NCBI RefSeq assembly: GCF_011772445.1
Contig: NZ_WVZN01000016.1
Coordinates: 1 to 64,000 of the forward strand
DNA length: 64,000 nt
Direction of reading: 5' to 3'
Source of the DNA: Hydrogenophaga sp.
GTDB lineage: Bacteria > Pseudomonadota > Gammaproteobacteria > Burkholderiales > Burkholderiaceae_C
Shown: piece after piece, positions 18,342-27,900 of the stretch
Numbering within the stretch: position 1 is the stretch's first letter
Layout of the letters: every line of letters starts with the position of its first letter
The notes under the pieces: generated by a model
Seen by the model: only the letters and a program-made list of their open reading frames with translations
The model's database searches: none
What the model was told of the DNA's origin: nothing
Translations under genes and position numbers: made by a program

Positions 18342-19373
18342 ATGAAAAAGACCCTGATCGCTCTGGCTGCCGTGGCAGCCTCCAGCGCAGCACTGGCCCA
18401 GTCGTCGGTGACCCTGTTCGGTATCGTTGACGTCAACGTCCGCAACGTGAAACAAGGCGGCGTGAGCCAGTCCTCGCTGAGCCAGGACGGCACCGCTTCG
18501 AGCCGCATCGGCTTCCGCGGCGTGGAAGATCTGGGTGGCGGCATGAGCGCCAGCTTCTGGCTCGAAGGTGCTCTGGATCCCGACACGGGCAACTCCGGCG
18601 GCCTGACGTTCCAGCGTCGTAGCACCGTGAGCCTGTCGGGCGGTTTTGGTGAAGTCCGCCTTGGCCGTGACTACACCCCGACCTTCTGGAACCACACCGT
18701 GTATGACCCGTTCGGCACGAACGGCGTCGGCAGCTCGCTCAACACCTTCACCGCTGCAGGCAGCGGTTCGGGTACCAACGTGCGTGCAGACAACGCGATT
18801 TCCTACTTCACGCCCAACCTGAGCGGCTTCCAAGGCCAGTTCCAGTACGCCTTCAAGGAAGTCCAGACTGACAATGCCCCGAACGAATACGCCGGCCTGC
18901 GCCTCGTGTACGCCTCGGGTCCTCTGAGCGTGGCCCTGGCCACTGCCTCGGAAGGCTCCACCGCGACCAACGTGAACTCGTTCAAGCGTACCAACCTTGG
19001 CGCGTCGTACGACTTTGGCTTCATCAAGCCGATGATCCAGTACACGATCGGCAAGTTCGAGACCAACGGTGGCGTCGACAACGAAGTCAAGCACCTGCTG
19101 GTCGGTCTGACCGCCCCCGTGGGTCCTGGCCTGATCAAGGCGTCGTACGTGCGTTCGAGCTATGACAACACCGCCGGCGACGCGAACCAGTTCGCCATCG
19201 GCTACGAGTATGGCCTGAGCAAGCGCACCGCCCTCTACGCCAACTACGCCCGCATCTCCAACAAGACCGGTGCCTCCTTCAGCGTGAGCGCCGAAGCCGG
19301 CGCCACCGGCGCCGCCGTGACGCCGGGCGACAGCTCGCGTGGTTTCGAAGTGGGTATCCGTCACTCCTTCTGA
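18342..19373 (+). CDS. Gram-negative trimeric porin (OmpC/Omp32-like)
   Basis: A 343-residue outer-membrane porin. The signal peptide MKKTLIALAAVAASSAALAQ is followed by SSVTLFGIVDVNV, the typical first strand of betaproteobacterial porins. The protein ends in a C-terminal Phe (RHSF), the BAM recognition signal. GGAG lies 12 nt before the ATG, and an intrinsic terminator follows. The upstream 231-bp gap to coq7 has a CCTCCA/TGGAGG hairpin (about 18270-18292) but no clear promoter. A second paralogue lies directly downstream. Solute selectivity cannot be read. Confidence 0.95.
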   Translation: MKKTLIALAAVAASSAALAQSSVTLFGIVDVNVRNVKQGGVSQSSLSQDGTASSRIGFRGVEDLGGGMSASFWLEGALDPDTGNSGGLTFQRRSTVSLSGGFGEVRLGRDYTPTFWNHTVYDPFGTNGVGSSLNTFTAAGSGSGTNVRADNAISYFTPNLSGFQGQFQYAFKEVQTDNAPNEYAGLRLVYASGPLSVALATASEGSTATNVNSFKRTNLGASYDFGFIKPMIQYTIGKFETNGGVDNEVKHLLVGLTAPVGPGLIKASYVRSSYDNTAGDANQFAIGYEYGLSKRTALYANYARISNKTGASFSVSAEAGATGAAVTPGDSSRGFEVGIRHSF

Positions 19374-19410
19374 TGTATCGCGGGCTTGGCCCGCTAGCAT
19401 CTGAAGCCAA

Positions 19411-19437
19411 AAGCCACCGCCTACGCGGTGGCTTTTT
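19411..19437 (+). terminator. terminator after porin 1
   Basis: A 10-bp perfect stem (AAGCCACCGC with GCGGTGGCTT) and a 4-nt loop, followed by a run of five T residues. It lies about 38 bp after the porin stop and separates the two porins into independent units. Confidence 0.9.
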
Positions 19438-19655
19438 CATTGGCCCTCGGTCCGTGCTCATGCACTCGCACCTGGCGCACAGATTGCTTTGAGACGGCCG
19501 TGGCTGGTGTGTTGCGCAGTTGCTACGAAATGCCCCTCATGCGTGTAAAAGCCTAGGTGGTAACCCGGAAACCCAATGCGCGCTCGCTACCATCTGCTCA
19601 GTTTCAGTCGTGTGAAACGCTTCCAAACCGTTCCAAAGGAAAAGGAAACTCCCCC

Positions 19656-20714
19656 ATGAAGAAAAGTCTGATCGCTCTCGCTGTGCTGGGCACCTGCGGC
19701 GCCGCGATGGCTCAATCGAGCGTGACGCTCTACGGTATGGCCGACGTGTGGGTTGGCCGCACCAAGGCCGAAGCCACCATCGGTGGCGTGTCGGCTTCCG
19801 CCAGCGAGTCCGTGCTCGAGAGCGGCGGCTTCAACACCAGCCGTCTGGGTTTCAAGGGTTCTGAGGACCTGGGTGGTGGTCTGAAGGCCAACTTCAATCT
19901 GGAAGCCGCTCTGGCGATGGACACCGGTACTTCCGGTGGCCTGCGCTTCGACCGTCAGTCGTGGGTCGGCCTGTCGGGCGGCTTCGGTGAAATCCAGCTG
20001 GGCAAGCCCTGGACGCCGTACGACGACACGCGCGCGATGGCCAACGACACGTTCAATGCCAACTTCGCTGCTTCGTGGACCACCTGGCTCTTCTACGAAG
20101 ACAACCCGAACAACACCATCCGCTACAACACGCCCAACTTTGGCGGCTTCTCGGGCGCCTTTGCCTACTCGCTGGGTGAAGACCGTGCCAGCTCGCCGAA
20201 CAACAGCGCCAGCAACCTGGTGTCGTTGAGCGTGAACTACGCGAACGGCCCCATCGTCGCCGGCTTCGCTCACCAGAGCCAGAAAGTCGAAGGCCTGAAC
20301 GGTCTCGACAGCACCGGCATCCTGACGAACCTGGCAACCACCGGCAAGACCACCTACAACCTGCTCAATGGTTCTTACGACTTCGGCATGTTGAAGCTCG
20401 TCGGTGGCCTGAACCAGGTCAAGGTTGAGCCGGACGGCTTCGCTGAAGTCAAGGCCAACGAGTGGAACCTCGGCGTTGACGTGCCCGTGGGCGCCGGTTT
20501 CGACATCGGCGTGGGCGTGGCCCGCTCCAAGACCGAGAGTGGCGGCGTGGATCAGACCACCACCACCGGCTTCAGTGTTGGTGCCAAGTACACGCTGTCC
20601 AAGCGCACCTTCCTGTACGCAGCGTTCAATCGCACCAAGACCGAGTTCGAAGCGCTCCCTGGTGACGAAGTCAAGGGCACCCTCTTCGGCCTGGGCATCC
20701 AGCACAACTTCTGA
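19656..20714 (+). CDS. Gram-negative trimeric porin, second copy
   Basis: A 352-residue porin with signal peptide MKKSLIALAVLGTCGAAMAQ, a SSVTLYGMADVWVG first strand and a C-terminal QHNF. It is clearly paralogous to the upstream porin but diverged along the loops. AGGAAAAGGAA lies before the ATG. The 282-bp gap upstream holds the porin 1 terminator and presumably its own promoter, which I could not define. Its own strong terminator follows. Confidence 0.95.
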   Translation: MKKSLIALAVLGTCGAAMAQSSVTLYGMADVWVGRTKAEATIGGVSASASESVLESGGFNTSRLGFKGSEDLGGGLKANFNLEAALAMDTGTSGGLRFDRQSWVGLSGGFGEIQLGKPWTPYDDTRAMANDTFNANFAASWTTWLFYEDNPNNTIRYNTPNFGGFSGAFAYSLGEDRASSPNNSASNLVSLSVNYANGPIVAGFAHQSQKVEGLNGLDSTGILTNLATTGKTTYNLLNGSYDFGMLKLVGGLNQVKVEPDGFAEVKANEWNLGVDVPVGAGFDIGVGVARSKTESGGVDQTTTTGFSVGAKYTLSKRTFLYAAFNRTKTEFEALPGDEVKGTLFGLGIQHNF

Positions 20715-20745
20715 TCTTCTGATCTCAGAACGAGCGCTGCTCAAC

Positions 20746-20778
20746 AAAAAGCCGCCCGGCATGCCGGGCGGCTTTTTT
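20746..20778. terminator. bidirectional terminator between porin 2 and the ComEA-like gene
   Basis: A long GC stem (AAAAAGCCGCCCGG, CATG loop, CCGGGCGGCTTTTT) with an A-run on one side and a T-run on the other. It can terminate both the plus-strand porin and the minus-strand helix-hairpin-helix gene. Confidence 0.92.
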
Positions 20779-20803
20779 CATTGGGCCTGCCGCAAGCCTG
20801 CGC

Positions 20804-21106
20804 TTACTGCTTGGGCTTGGTATCTGCGGGTGCGTTGGTCGCTTTGAATGCCTCGCCATTGACCGTCAGGCCTTCTTGCGACAGCTTCGCGGCGCGCTTG
20901 TCGCCAATGCCAGGCACGCGCTCGATCAGGTCGCCCCAGCTCTTGAATGGTGCGGCCTTGCGCTGTTCAAGGATCTTGCTGGTGGTGCTGGGGCCAATGC
21001 CCTTGATGCTGTCGAGATCAGCCTCGGAGGCCTTGTTGACATCGACGGCGGCGAAGCCTGTGGCGGCCAGCAGAGAGAACAGCGCAGCGACGAGAAACTT
21101 CTTCAT
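20804..21106 (-). CDS. ComEA-like helix-hairpin-helix protein
   Basis: A 100-residue exported protein. The signal peptide MKKFLVAALFSLLAATGFA precedes a tandem HhH domain (VDVNKASEADLDSIKGIGPS, then LIERVPGIGDKRAAKL) of the ComEA DNA-binding type. AGGAAGG lies 9 nt before the ATG. In other species short ComEA proteins bind incoming DNA in the periplasm during transformation. No comEC is in the window, so involvement in competence is inference. The 265-bp upstream gap is relatively AT-rich and has a CCTATC/GATAGG hairpin (21144-21163). Confidence 0.88.
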   Translation of the reverse strand: MKKFLVAALFSLLAATGFAAVDVNKASEADLDSIKGIGPSTTSKILEQRKAAPFKSWGDLIERVPGIGDKRAAKLSQEGLTVNGEAFKATNAPADTKPKQ

Positions 21107-21371
21107 GGTGATGAACCTTCCTGTGTGGAAATGATTTGAAAGACCTATCTTTTTTTCGATAGGCGAGACGAATATAGCCATAAAGAATTATTTGTAATGA
21201 CGAACGAATGATGTTTTGCTTTGAGTCCGGAAATGGCGTGCAGGGGTCGTGACTGCGTCGGGATGCGTGGCATCCGGGGGAAGCGAATACCCGGTACGGG
21301 TAAGTCCCGTCGCTGGTGCAGGAACGCTTGTTGCATAGTCGCGGCACCTTCATTTATTTCAGGTGTCAACG

Positions 21372-22964
21372 ATGAAATCGTTCTCCGTGCCCATGCAGGC
21401 GGTCGTGCTGGGAGCAGCCTTGGCTGTCACGACCGGTGGCCTTCAAGCCAAGACCTTCAAGTGGACGAGTGCCAGTGACATCCCGACCTGGGACATCCAT
21501 TCCCAGAACAACGCCTTGGCCAACGGCATCCATGCCTCGGTCTATGAGTCGCTGGTGTACTACAACAGCCGCACCTTCAAGCCCGAGCCGCTGCTGGCCA
21601 CGGGCTGGAATCAGGTGTCGCCGACGCAGTTGCGCCTGACGCTGCGCACCGGCGTGAAATTCCACGACGGTTCAGACTTCACGGCCGATGACGCGGTGTT
21701 CTCGCTCCAGCGCGCGATGGCGCCGACCTCGAACTTCACCCCGTACATCCAGGGCATCGACCGCATCGTCAAGGTCAACAACAACACGATCGACATCTTC
21801 ACCAAGGGCCCCAATCCGGTGCTGGTGAACCAGCTCACCGAGCTGCGCATGATGAGCAAGGCCTGGGCGGAGAAGAACAACTCCGTCGCGCCCAAGGACA
21901 TCAAGACGCAGGACGAGAACTTCGCGCACCGCAATGCGATGGGCACCGGTCCCTTCGTTTTGAAGGAGTGGTCGCAGGATCAAAAAATGGTGCTCGCGCG
22001 CAACCCCAACTGGTGGGGCAAGGGCGGTGCAGAGACCAATGTCACCGAGATCGTCTACACGCCGGTGAAGGCCACGGCCACGCGCATGGCCGCGCTGCTG
22101 TCGGGTGAGGTCGATTTCGTGCTCGACCCCAGTCCGCAGGACCTGCCGCGCCTGCGCCAGGACGGCAACCTCAAGGTCATGGACGGTGTCGAGAACCGCA
22201 CCATCTTCTTTGGCATGGACCAGCACCGCGATGAACTGGTCGGCAGCAACGTCAAAGGCAAGAACCCGCTGAAGGACGTGCGCGTGCGCAAGGCGCTGTA
22301 CCAGGCGATCGACATGAACGCGATCGCGCGCGTCACGCTGCGCGGCCTGGGCCAGCCCACCGGCGCGATCATCGCGCCGCAAGTGACGGGCTGGACGGAG
22401 GGTGTGCACAAGCGCTACCCGTTCGACGTGGCAGCCGCGCAGCAGCTGCTCGCGGACGCCGGCTACAAGGACGGCTTCGAGGTCGACTTCGCCTGCCCGA
22501 ACAACCGCTACATCAACGACGAGGCCATCTGCCAGGCCGTGACGGCCATGTGGGCGCGCGTCGGCGTCAAGGCCAAGCTGCGCACGCTGCCCCTGTCCAC
22601 CTACTTCCCGATGATCCAGCGCTACGAGGCCAGCATCTACATGCTCGGCTGGGGTGTGCCCACCTTCGACGCGATGTACAGCCTGCAGTCGCTGGTGCGC
22701 AGCGTGGGCCAGGGCGGCGACGGCAACTACAACGTGGGCCGCTACAGCAACCCCAAGATGGACCAGATCATCGATCGCGCGAAGGTCGAGACCGACCTGC
22801 TGATCCGCAACCGCCTGCTGACCGAGGCGCTGGAGCTGTCGAACACCGACGTGTCGCACCTGCCGCTGCACAACCAGATCATTCCCTGGGCGATGAAGAA
22901 GAACATCAACGTGGTTCACCGCGCCGACAACCGCCTGGATTGGCGGCTCATCACGGTAAACTGA
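21372..22964 (+). CDS. peptide-type ABC transporter substrate-binding protein 1
   Basis: A periplasmic SBP_bac_5 family protein of 530 residues. The signal peptide ends near GGLQA|KTF. The family signature (FHDGSDFTADDAVFSL, LDPSPQDLP) is present. The ATG at 21372 has AGGTG 6 nt upstream; a GTG at 21363 is also in frame. It is paralogous to the second SBP in the locus: both share blocks such as SNVKGKNPxKDxRVR. A terminator-like hairpin separates it from the permease. Likely cargo is oligopeptide or a modified amino acid conjugate. Confidence 0.93.
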   Translation: MKSFSVPMQAVVLGAALAVTTGGLQAKTFKWTSASDIPTWDIHSQNNALANGIHASVYESLVYYNSRTFKPEPLLATGWNQVSPTQLRLTLRTGVKFHDGSDFTADDAVFSLQRAMAPTSNFTPYIQGIDRIVKVNNNTIDIFTKGPNPVLVNQLTELRMMSKAWAEKNNSVAPKDIKTQDENFAHRNAMGTGPFVLKEWSQDQKMVLARNPNWWGKGGAETNVTEIVYTPVKATATRMAALLSGEVDFVLDPSPQDLPRLRQDGNLKVMDGVENRTIFFGMDQHRDELVGSNVKGKNPLKDVRVRKALYQAIDMNAIARVTLRGLGQPTGAIIAPQVTGWTEGVHKRYPFDVAAAQQLLADAGYKDGFEVDFACPNNRYINDEAICQAVTAMWARVGVKAKLRTLPLSTYFPMIQRYEASIYMLGWGVPTFDAMYSLQSLVRSVGQGGDGNYNVGRYSNPKMDQIIDRAKVETDLLIRNRLLTEALELSNTDVSHLPLHNQIIPWAMKKNINVVHRADNRLDWRLITVN

Positions 22965-22980
22965 CCCAGGTATTGACCAA

Positions 22981-23025
22981 AGAGGGTCGCCTCCGCCCGG
23001 GCGCGACCCTCTCTTGCTTTTTCAT
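22981..23025 (+). terminator. terminator-like hairpin between SBP1 and the permease
   Basis: A 10-bp perfect stem (AGAGGGTCGC with GCGACCCTCT, 22981-22990 and 23003-23012), then CTTGCTTTTT. It lies directly before the permease ATG (23028), which lacks a clear Shine-Dalgarno. It probably causes partial termination, so the binding protein is made in excess over the membrane parts. Confidence 0.7.
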
Positions 23026-23027
23026 CG

Positions 23028-24008
23028 ATGTTCGCCTTCATTCTCCGACGTCTCGCTCAGGCGGTGATCGTCATGGTCAGCGTGGCGCTGATCGCATTCA
23101 TGCTGTTCCAGTACGTCGGGGATCCGGTGGTGTTCCTGCTCGGTCAGGACGCCACACCGGAACAGGTGCGGGCCCTGCGCGCCGACCTGGGACTCGATCA
23201 GCCCTTCTTCGTGCAGTTCTGGCACTTCCTGGTCAACGCCGCGCAGGGTGAATTCGGCCTGAGCCTGCGCCAGGGTGCCAAGGTCTCGCGCCTGATTGCC
23301 GAGCGCTTCCCGGCGACGCTGGAGCTGTCCATGGTGGCTGCGGTGCTCGCGCTGCTGGTCGGCATTCCCATGGGTGTGTACGCGGCGCTCAAACGCGGCA
23401 CCTTCCTCAGCCAGGTCTTCATGACGATCTCGCTGTTGGGTGTGTCCTTGCCCACTTTCCTGATCGGCATCCTGCTGATTCTGGTGTTCGCGGTGCACCT
23501 GGGCTGGTTCCCCAGCTTCGGCCGCGGCGATGTGGTCAACCTGGGCTGGTGGAGCACAGGGCTGCTCACCACGAAGGGCTGGATCCACATCACGCTGCCG
23601 GCCGTCACGCTGGCGATCTTCCAGCTCACGCTGATCATGCGGCTGGTGCGCGCCGAGATGCTGGAGGTGCTGCGCACCGACTACATCAAGTTCGCGCGCG
23701 CCCGCGGCCTCACCAACCGCGCCGTTCACTTCGGCCATGCGCTCAAGAACACGCTGGTGCCGGTGATCACCATCACCGGCCTGCAGCTCGGTCGCATCAT
23801 CGCCTTCGCGATCATCACCGAGACGGTGTTCCAGTGGCCGGGCATGGGGCTGCTGTTCATCCAGGCCGTGACCTTCGCGGACATCCCCGTCATGGCCGCC
23901 TACCTGTGCCTGATCGCGCTGATCTTCGTGGTGATCAACCTGATCGTCGATCTGTTGTACTTTGCGGTCGATCCACGCCTGCGAGTGGAAAAGTCCGGAG
24001 GACACTGA
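23028..24008 (+). CDS. peptide-type ABC transporter permease (DppB-like)
   Basis: An inner-membrane permease of 326 residues with an N-terminal helix, a periplasmic loop containing the LGLDQPFFVQF motif, and five more membrane segments of the BPD_transp_1 domain. The EAA loop (ARARGLTNRAVHFGHALKN) contacts the ATPases. It pairs with the DppC-like permease three genes downstream. The two permease genes are split by the amidohydrolase and SBP2, which is unusual for Dpp/Opp loci. Confidence 0.94.
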   Translation: MFAFILRRLAQAVIVMVSVALIAFMLFQYVGDPVVFLLGQDATPEQVRALRADLGLDQPFFVQFWHFLVNAAQGEFGLSLRQGAKVSRLIAERFPATLELSMVAAVLALLVGIPMGVYAALKRGTFLSQVFMTISLLGVSLPTFLIGILLILVFAVHLGWFPSFGRGDVVNLGWWSTGLLTTKGWIHITLPAVTLAIFQLTLIMRLVRAEMLEVLRTDYIKFARARGLTNRAVHFGHALKNTLVPVITITGLQLGRIIAFAIITETVFQWPGMGLLFIQAVTFADIPVMAAYLCLIALIFVVINLIVDLLYFAVDPRLRVEKSGGH

Positions 24009-24009
24009 C

Positions 24010-25296
24010 ATGGTCAACAAGTCACGCTACAAGGCCCATGGCGCGGCGTTCGCGCACATTGCCGCCTTTCACCCCGAACTCACCGCTCTGCGGCGCGACC
24101 TGCACGCCCACCCAGAACTCGGCTTCGAAGAGGTCTACACCAGCAAGCGCGTGGTGGAGTCGCTCAAGGTCTGCGGCGTGGACGAGATCCACACCGGCAT
24201 CGGCAAGACCGGCGTGGTGGCCATCATCCGTGGCCGCCAGAGTGGCAGCGGCCGCATGATCGGCCTGCGCGCCGACATGGATGCGCTGCCCATGACCGAG
24301 CACAACGACTTCGCCTGGAAGTCGGCCAAGCCCGGGATGATGCACGGCTGTGGGCACGACGGGCACACCGCCATGCTGGTGGGCGCCGCGCGTTACCTGG
24401 CCGAAACGCGCCACTTCGATGGCACGGCCGTGCTCATCTTCCAGCCCGGCGAGGAAGGCTTCGCCGGCGCCAAGGCCATGATCGAGGATGGCCTGTTCGA
24501 CCGCTTCCCCGTGCAATCGGTCTTCGCGATGCACAACTGGCCGCAGATGCGCCCGGGCATGGTGGGCGTGAACCCCGGCCCGATGATGGCCTCGGCCGAC
24601 CGGATCACGATCGAGATCACCGGCAAGGGCGGCCACGGCGCGCACCCCTACGCCGCGGTCGACCCGGTGCTGGTGGCGGCCCACATCATCACGGCCGTGC
24701 AGAGCATCGTCTCGCGCAACGTGCGCGCGATCGACAGCGCCGTCATCAGCCTGTGTGCCATGCAGGCCGGGGACCCGGGTGCCTTCAGCGTCATTCCCGG
24801 CACCGCGCGCCTCATCGGCACGGTGCGCACCTTCAACCCCGAGGTGCAGGCCATGGTGGAAAAGCGCCTGCACGAAGTGTGTTCCGGCGTGGCGCTGGGC
24901 CTGGGGGCCTCGGCCCACCTGAACTACGAGCGCATCTACCCGGCCACCATCAACACGCGCGACGAAGCCCGCTTCGCCGTGGAAGTGGCGCAAAAGCTCG
25001 TGGGCCATGACCACGTGGACCGCAACATGGACCCGAGCATGGGCGCGGAGGACTTCTCCTTCATGCTGCAGGTCAAGCCTGGTGCTTACCTGCGCCTGGG
25101 CCAGGGCGCCGACAACGGGCAGGGCGCCTGCTTCCTGCACAACAGCCGCTACGACTTCAACGACGAGGTGCTGCCGCTGGGCGCGGCCCTGCACGCCAGC
25201 CTCATCGAGCAAGGCATGCCGCTGGCCGACCAGGCCGCAGCGCCCCGCCAGAACTCCGCCACACCTTTACCCACCCCCGCAAGGAGCGAAGCATGA
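24010..25296 (+). CDS. M20 family amidohydrolase (hippurate/N-acyl amino acid hydrolase-like)
   Basis: A 428-residue cytoplasmic metallohydrolase. Metal-binding residues are visible in MMHGCGHDGH (Cys114, His116), PGEEG (Glu148/Glu149) and MHNWP, with an N-terminal RRDLHAHPE motif. The family removes acyl groups from amino acids or splits dipeptide-like amides. It starts one base after the permease stop, and its own stop overlaps the SBP2 start (ATGA). It therefore probably processes the substrate imported by this transporter. The exact substrate is unknown. Confidence 0.92.
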   Translation: MVNKSRYKAHGAAFAHIAAFHPELTALRRDLHAHPELGFEEVYTSKRVVESLKVCGVDEIHTGIGKTGVVAIIRGRQSGSGRMIGLRADMDALPMTEHNDFAWKSAKPGMMHGCGHDGHTAMLVGAARYLAETRHFDGTAVLIFQPGEEGFAGAKAMIEDGLFDRFPVQSVFAMHNWPQMRPGMVGVNPGPMMASADRITIEITGKGGHGAHPYAAVDPVLVAAHIITAVQSIVSRNVRAIDSAVISLCAMQAGDPGAFSVIPGTARLIGTVRTFNPEVQAMVEKRLHEVCSGVALGLGASAHLNYERIYPATINTRDEARFAVEVAQKLVGHDHVDRNMDPSMGAEDFSFMLQVKPGAYLRLGQGADNGQGACFLHNSRYDFNDEVLPLGAALHASLIEQGMPLADQAAAPRQNSATPLPTPARSEA

Positions 25297-26867
25297 AACT
25301 CAAGCAATCCTCGGCCGCCCTGCTCGTGGCCGCCGCCTTGGCGACCGGTGCCGCCAGCGCCCAGACCGTGCGCATCGGCAACCAGGGCGACGCTTTGTCG
25401 ATGGACCCGCATTCGCTCAACGAATCGCTGCAGCTCACCGTGACGGGCAACGTCTACGAGCCCCTGGTGGCACGCGACCGCAACCTCAAGCTGGTGCCCG
25501 GCCTGGCCACGAGCTGGAAGCAGACCTCGCCCACCGTCTGGCGCTTCGAGCTGCGCAAGGGTGTTGAATTCCACGACGGCACGCCCTTCACCGCCGACGA
25601 CGTGCTGTTCACCTTCGCGCGCGCCGCGGGCGAAGGGTCTGACATGAAGAGTTACGTGAACGACGTGAAGGACGTGCGCAAGGTCGATTCGCACACCGTC
25701 GACGTCGAAACCAAGGGGCCGTTCCCCATCCTGCCCGACGTGCTCTCGCTGCTCTACGTCATGAGCAAGAAGTGGTGCGAGGACAACCAGGCCACACGCC
25801 CGGTGGACCGGCGCAAGGGCATCGAGAACGCCGCCTCGTTCCGCGCCAACGGCACCGGCCCGTTCCGCCTGCGTGAGCGCCAGCCCAACGTGAGGACGAC
25901 CTTCCAGCGCAACGGCAACTACTGGGGCAAGATCGAGGGCAACGTGAGCACGGTGGAGTACACGCCCATCGGCAACGATTCCACGCGCGTGGCCGCGCTG
26001 CTGTCGGGCCAGGTCGACGTCATCGAGCCCGTGCCGCTGCAGGACGTGGCGCGCATCAACAGCAGTGGCAAGTCCAAGGTCATGCAGGGCCCCGAGTTGC
26101 GCACCATCTTCCTGGGCATGGACCAGAAGCGGGACGAATTGCTGTACTCCAACGTGAAAGGCAAGAACCCCTTCAAGGACAAGCGCGTGCGCCAGGCCTT
26201 CTACCAGGCCATCGACATCCAGGGCATCCAGCGCACGGTGATGCGCGGTGCGTCGGCGCCCACGGCGCTGATGGTCGGCCCTGGCATCAACGGCTTCGAT
26301 GCCAGCCTGAACACCCGCCTGCCCTACGACCCCGAAGCCTCGAAGAAGCTGCTGGCCGAGGCCGGTTACCCGAATGGCTTCGAAGTAGCCATGAACTGCC
26401 CGAACGACCGCTACGTCAATGACGGCAACATCTGCCAGGCCGTGGCCGCCAACCTGGCGCGCGTGGGCGTCAAGATCAACCTCCAGGCCGAGACCAAGGG
26501 CACCTACTTCCCCAAGATCCTGCGCCGCGACACCAGCTTCTACATGCTGGGCTGGACGCCAGGCACCTACGACTCGCACAACGCGCTCAACGCGTTGATG
26601 CGCTGCGTGGACGACTCGGGCTCCGGCCAGTTCAACCTGGGTTCGTACTGCAACCCCAAGGTGGATGAGCTGACCAAGCAGATCCAGTCCGAAACCGACA
26701 AGGCCAAGCGCGACGCCATGATCCGCGAAGCCTTCAAGCTCCATTCCGATGACATCGGCCACCTGCCGCTGCACCAGCAGGCCCTGGCCTGGGGCGTGGC
26801 CAACAACGTCACGCTGGCCCAGCTCGCGGACAACTTCATGCCGTTCCGCTACATGTCGGTGAAGTAG
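25293..26867 (+). CDS. peptide-type ABC transporter substrate-binding protein 2
   Basis: A periplasmic SBP_bac_5 protein of 524 residues. The signal peptide is MKLKQSSAALLVAAALATGAA, and FHDGTPFTADDVLFTF and GMDQKRDELLYSNVKGKN are visible. AAGGAG lies 6 nt before the ATG. It is paralogous to SBP1 in the same locus, consistent with an old tandem duplication. Having two binding proteins for one permease pair suggests a broadened or dual substrate range. Confidence 0.94.
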   Translation: MKLKQSSAALLVAAALATGAASAQTVRIGNQGDALSMDPHSLNESLQLTVTGNVYEPLVARDRNLKLVPGLATSWKQTSPTVWRFELRKGVEFHDGTPFTADDVLFTFARAAGEGSDMKSYVNDVKDVRKVDSHTVDVETKGPFPILPDVLSLLYVMSKKWCEDNQATRPVDRRKGIENAASFRANGTGPFRLRERQPNVRTTFQRNGNYWGKIEGNVSTVEYTPIGNDSTRVAALLSGQVDVIEPVPLQDVARINSSGKSKVMQGPELRTIFLGMDQKRDELLYSNVKGKNPFKDKRVRQAFYQAIDIQGIQRTVMRGASAPTALMVGPGINGFDASLNTRLPYDPEASKKLLAEAGYPNGFEVAMNCPNDRYVNDGNICQAVAANLARVGVKINLQAETKGTYFPKILRRDTSFYMLGWTPGTYDSHNALNALMRCVDDSGSGQFNLGSYCNPKVDELTKQIQSETDKAKRDAMIREAFKLHSDDIGHLPLHQQALAWGVANNVTLAQLADNFMPFRYMSVK

Positions 26868-26960
26868 AGGTACCCCCTGCGCCGCCTGCGGCGTCTTCCC
26901 CCCAGGGGGACGCCAGCAGCGGACCGGCGGAGCCGGATCCGCGCTGGCCCTGGGCCCAGC
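26868..26960. repeat. dispersed GC-rich intergenic repeat
   Basis: Between SBP2 and the permease there is a nested inverted repeat. CCCCCTG (26873-26879) pairs with CAGGGGG (26903-26909) and encloses CGCCGC/GCGGCG. A GCCAGC...GCTGGC arm follows around CGGACCGGCGGAGCCGGATCC. I recognise this type from Comamonadaceae intergenic regions; it resembles the element at the window start. It may form a partial terminator or mRNA-stabilising hairpin inside the operon. Confidence 0.6.
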
Positions 26961-26986
26961 TTCACTTCAATCGCCAGGATGTTTCC

Positions 26987-27898
26987 TTGATTGCCCTCAT
27001 TCGCCGCGCGCTTGACAGCGATGTCGGCTACAGCTTTCGCACCTCGCCCACGGCCATCGTGGCGGCGGTGATCGCCTTCGTCTGTGTGGTCTGCGCGCTC
27101 TTTGCCAACTGGATCGCGCCACACAATCCCTTTGATCTCGCCACGCTGGACCTGATGAACGCGCGCCTGCCGCCCGTGTGGCAGGAAGGTGGCAACCCCG
27201 CCTTCGTGCTGGGCACGGACGACCAGGGCCGCGACATCCTCTCCGCGCTCATGTACGGCGCGCGCATCTCGCTCGCCGTGGGCCTGGCCTCGGTGGTGCT
27301 GTCGGTGCTCATCGGCGTCACGCTGGGCCTGCTGGCTGGCTTCCTTGGGGGCTGGATCGATGCCTTCCTCATGCGCCTGTGCGACGTGATGCTGTCGTTC
27401 CCGCCCATCCTGATCGCGCTGCTGATTGCCGGCGTGGGGCGTGCGCTGTTCCCCAATGCGCATGAGACGCTCGCCTTCGGCGTGCTCATCATCTCCATCA
27501 CCCTGGCCGGCTGGGTGCAGTACGCGCGCACCGTGCGCGGCTCCACGCTGGTGGAGAGGAGCAAGGAATACGTGCAGGCCGCGCGCGTCACCGGCGTGGC
27601 GCCACTGCGCATCATGGGCCGCCACGTGCTGCCCAACGTCATGGGCCCGGTGCTGGTGCTGGCCACCATTCAGGTCGCCACGGCCATCATCACCGAGGCC
27701 ACGCTGTCCTTCCTGGGCGTGGGCGCGCCGCCCACCTCGCCCTCGCTGGGCACGCTCATCCGCGTGGGCAACGACTACCTCTTCTCCGGCGAGTGGTGGA
27801 TCACCATCTTCCCCGGCCTCATGCTCATCCTCATCGCGCTCAGCGTGAACCTGCTGGGAGACTGGCTGCGCGACGCCCTCAACCCAAGGCTGCGCTGA
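26987..27898 (+). CDS. peptide-type ABC transporter permease (DppC-like)
   Basis: A 303-residue inner-membrane permease with six predicted membrane segments. Motifs include [12 protein letters not shown] and the EAA loop ([21 protein letters not shown]). The start is a TTG at 26987 with AGGA 8 nt upstream. An ATG eight bases earlier is out of frame and stops at once. It partners the DppB-like permease encoded further upstream. Confidence 0.93.
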   Translation: MIALIRRALDSDVGYSFRTSPTAIVAAVIAFVCVVCALFANWIAPHNPFDLATLDLMNARLPPVWQEGGNPAFVLGTDDQGRDILSALMYGARISLAVGLASVVLSVLIGVTLGLLAGFLGGWIDAFLMRLCDVMLSFPPILIALLIAGVGRALFPNAHETLAFGVLIISITLAGWVQYARTVRGSTLVERSKEYVQAARVTGVAPLRIMGRHVLPNVMGPVLVLATIQVATAIITEATLSFLGVGAPPTSPSLGTLIRVGNDYLFSGEWWITIFPGLMLILIALSVNLLGDWLRDALNPRLR

Positions 27899-27900
27899 CC

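Noticed and set aside
21107..21371. A gene in the 265-bp gap before SBP1
   Set aside because: Short frames lack ribosome sites, and the region is more AT-rich, fitting promoters rather than coding.
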